The notes beneath the pieces are model-generated. The model was not told where the DNA came from, ran no database searches, and saw nothing but the letters and a program-made list of their open reading frames with translations. The position numbers were made by a program, and so were the translations under genes. From Aulosira sp. FACHB-615 (lineage in GTDB: Bacteria; Cyanobacteriota; Cyanobacteriia; Cyanobacteriales; Nostocaceae): a stretch of 64,000 nt of DNA. Location of the stretch: assembly GCF_014698045.1 (NCBI RefSeq), contig NZ_JACJSE010000001.1:372001-436000 (forward strand), given 5' to 3'. Positions 63,716-64,000 of the stretch are shown here, in pieces (the stretch's first letter is position 1; the number at the start of each line of letters is the position of its first letter).

Positions 63716-64000
63716 TTAGTTGTTGCTTTTTAAAACTCCTATTTCCTGTTGCATTGGTAAAACATCCAAAATATCAGTTTGGGAGCAATATTTCAGGTCT
63801 TCATGACATTCAAGGCGTAATAATCGTTTACCGTGACTAGCATGATGAAATAATCCCAACAAGTTATCTTGCCACTGGGTGTAAAGAGCGATCGCACCAA
63901 TCAATTCATCATTACCAGCTAATTGATCTGGGGAGACCTGAGTTTTTGCGAGGATACTATGAGCGATCGCACCTGCACAAACTGTATCTTCTAAAGCAAA
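63716..64000 (-). CDS. comB: ComB-like probable 2-phosphosulfolactate phosphatase (N-terminus beyond window)
   Basis: The last 94 residues of a protein that enters from the right edge: FALEDTVCAGAIAHSI, then a helix region and HASHGKRLLRLECHEDLKYC followed by SQTDILDVLPMQQ. The EDTVCAG motif and the GKRLL...DL-YC-Q-D pattern with a VLP ending match the C-terminus of ComB. ComB dephosphorylates 2-phosphosulfolactate in methanogen coenzyme M synthesis; the cyanobacterial role of this family is unclear. The frame is open to base 64000. Confidence 0.82.
   Translation of the reverse strand, partial: FALEDTVCAGAIAHSILAKTQVSPDQLAGNDELIGAIALYTQWQDNLLGLFHHASHGKRLLRLECHEDLKYCSQTDILDVLPMQQEIGVLKSNN

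Noticed and set aside
1..64000. tRNA or rRNA genes
   Set aside because: I scanned for TPsiC-arm-like GTTCGAATC/GTTCAAATC patterns with flanking stems and for rRNA landmarks and found none; a covariance-model search would settle it.

Overview
The window looks like chromosomal DNA of a filamentous, heterocyst-type cyanobacterium (Nostoc/Anabaena group). The evidence is the many HIP1 octamers (GCGATCGC), Ycf51, a cyanobacterial DnaK/DnaJ pair and ClpC. A NucA/NuiA nuclease-inhibitor pair like that of Anabaena, WD40/NB-ARC and Ser/Thr-kinase/histidine-kinase giants, and abundant short tandem heptamers and MITE-like repeats point the same way. This assignment comes from family recognition by eye, not from a search.

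Layout. 1-3.4 kb: end-truncated glycerate kinase behind a DASS-type anion transporter, then a DUF427 protein. 3.5-8.2 kb: a type I secretion pair, an ABC exporter with an N-terminal cyclic-nucleotide-binding-like domain and a degenerate C39 domain, plus an HlyD adaptor. 8.5-19 kb: a hopanoid/triterpenoid region with an HpnG-like phosphorylase, a ferritin-like diiron protein, an RND permease coupled to hpnA, hpnH, a membrane Ser/Thr kinase, a DUF2237 protein and a squalene/phytoene-synthase-family enzyme. 19.6-23.1 kb: an AlaC-like aminotransferase, a GldA-like dehydrogenase and Ycf51. 24.4-32.5 kb: a class I terpene synthase and a cytochrome P450, convergent with a 1887-residue Ser/Thr kinase/ATPase/histidine kinase. 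This is the known Nostoc sesquiterpene minicluster layout.

33-41 kb: MAPEG protein, NuiA and NucA (convergent), a hybrid histidine kinase, an HTH gene broken by an in-frame TGA, and a small conserved-looking protein. 41.2-46.9 kb: fused 5-oxoprolinase, bestrophin-like channel, M28 peptidase. 47.2-56.9 kb: dnaK and dnaJ, a copper-type P-type ATPase, an overlapping DUF6888/DUF6887 pair, DUF3288, clpC. 57.4-61 kb: a STAND-type HTH/NB-ARC/14xWD40 protein. 61-64 kb: a 70-residue acidic small protein downstream of a helical protein with two ExxH motifs, two paralogous ribbon-helix-helix genes facing each other, and the 3' end of a ComB-like gene.

The most interesting material is: (i) the enzyme plus small acidic protein near 61-62 kb; (ii) the RND permease translationally coupled to hpnA, a candidate lipid transporter; (iii) the terpene synthase/P450/giant-kinase locus; (iv) short repeats that have entered coding sequence in frame in the copper ATPase and 5-oxoprolinase; and (v) the tightly coupled DUF6888/DUF6887 pair. 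No tRNA, rRNA, CRISPR array or intact insertion sequence was seen.
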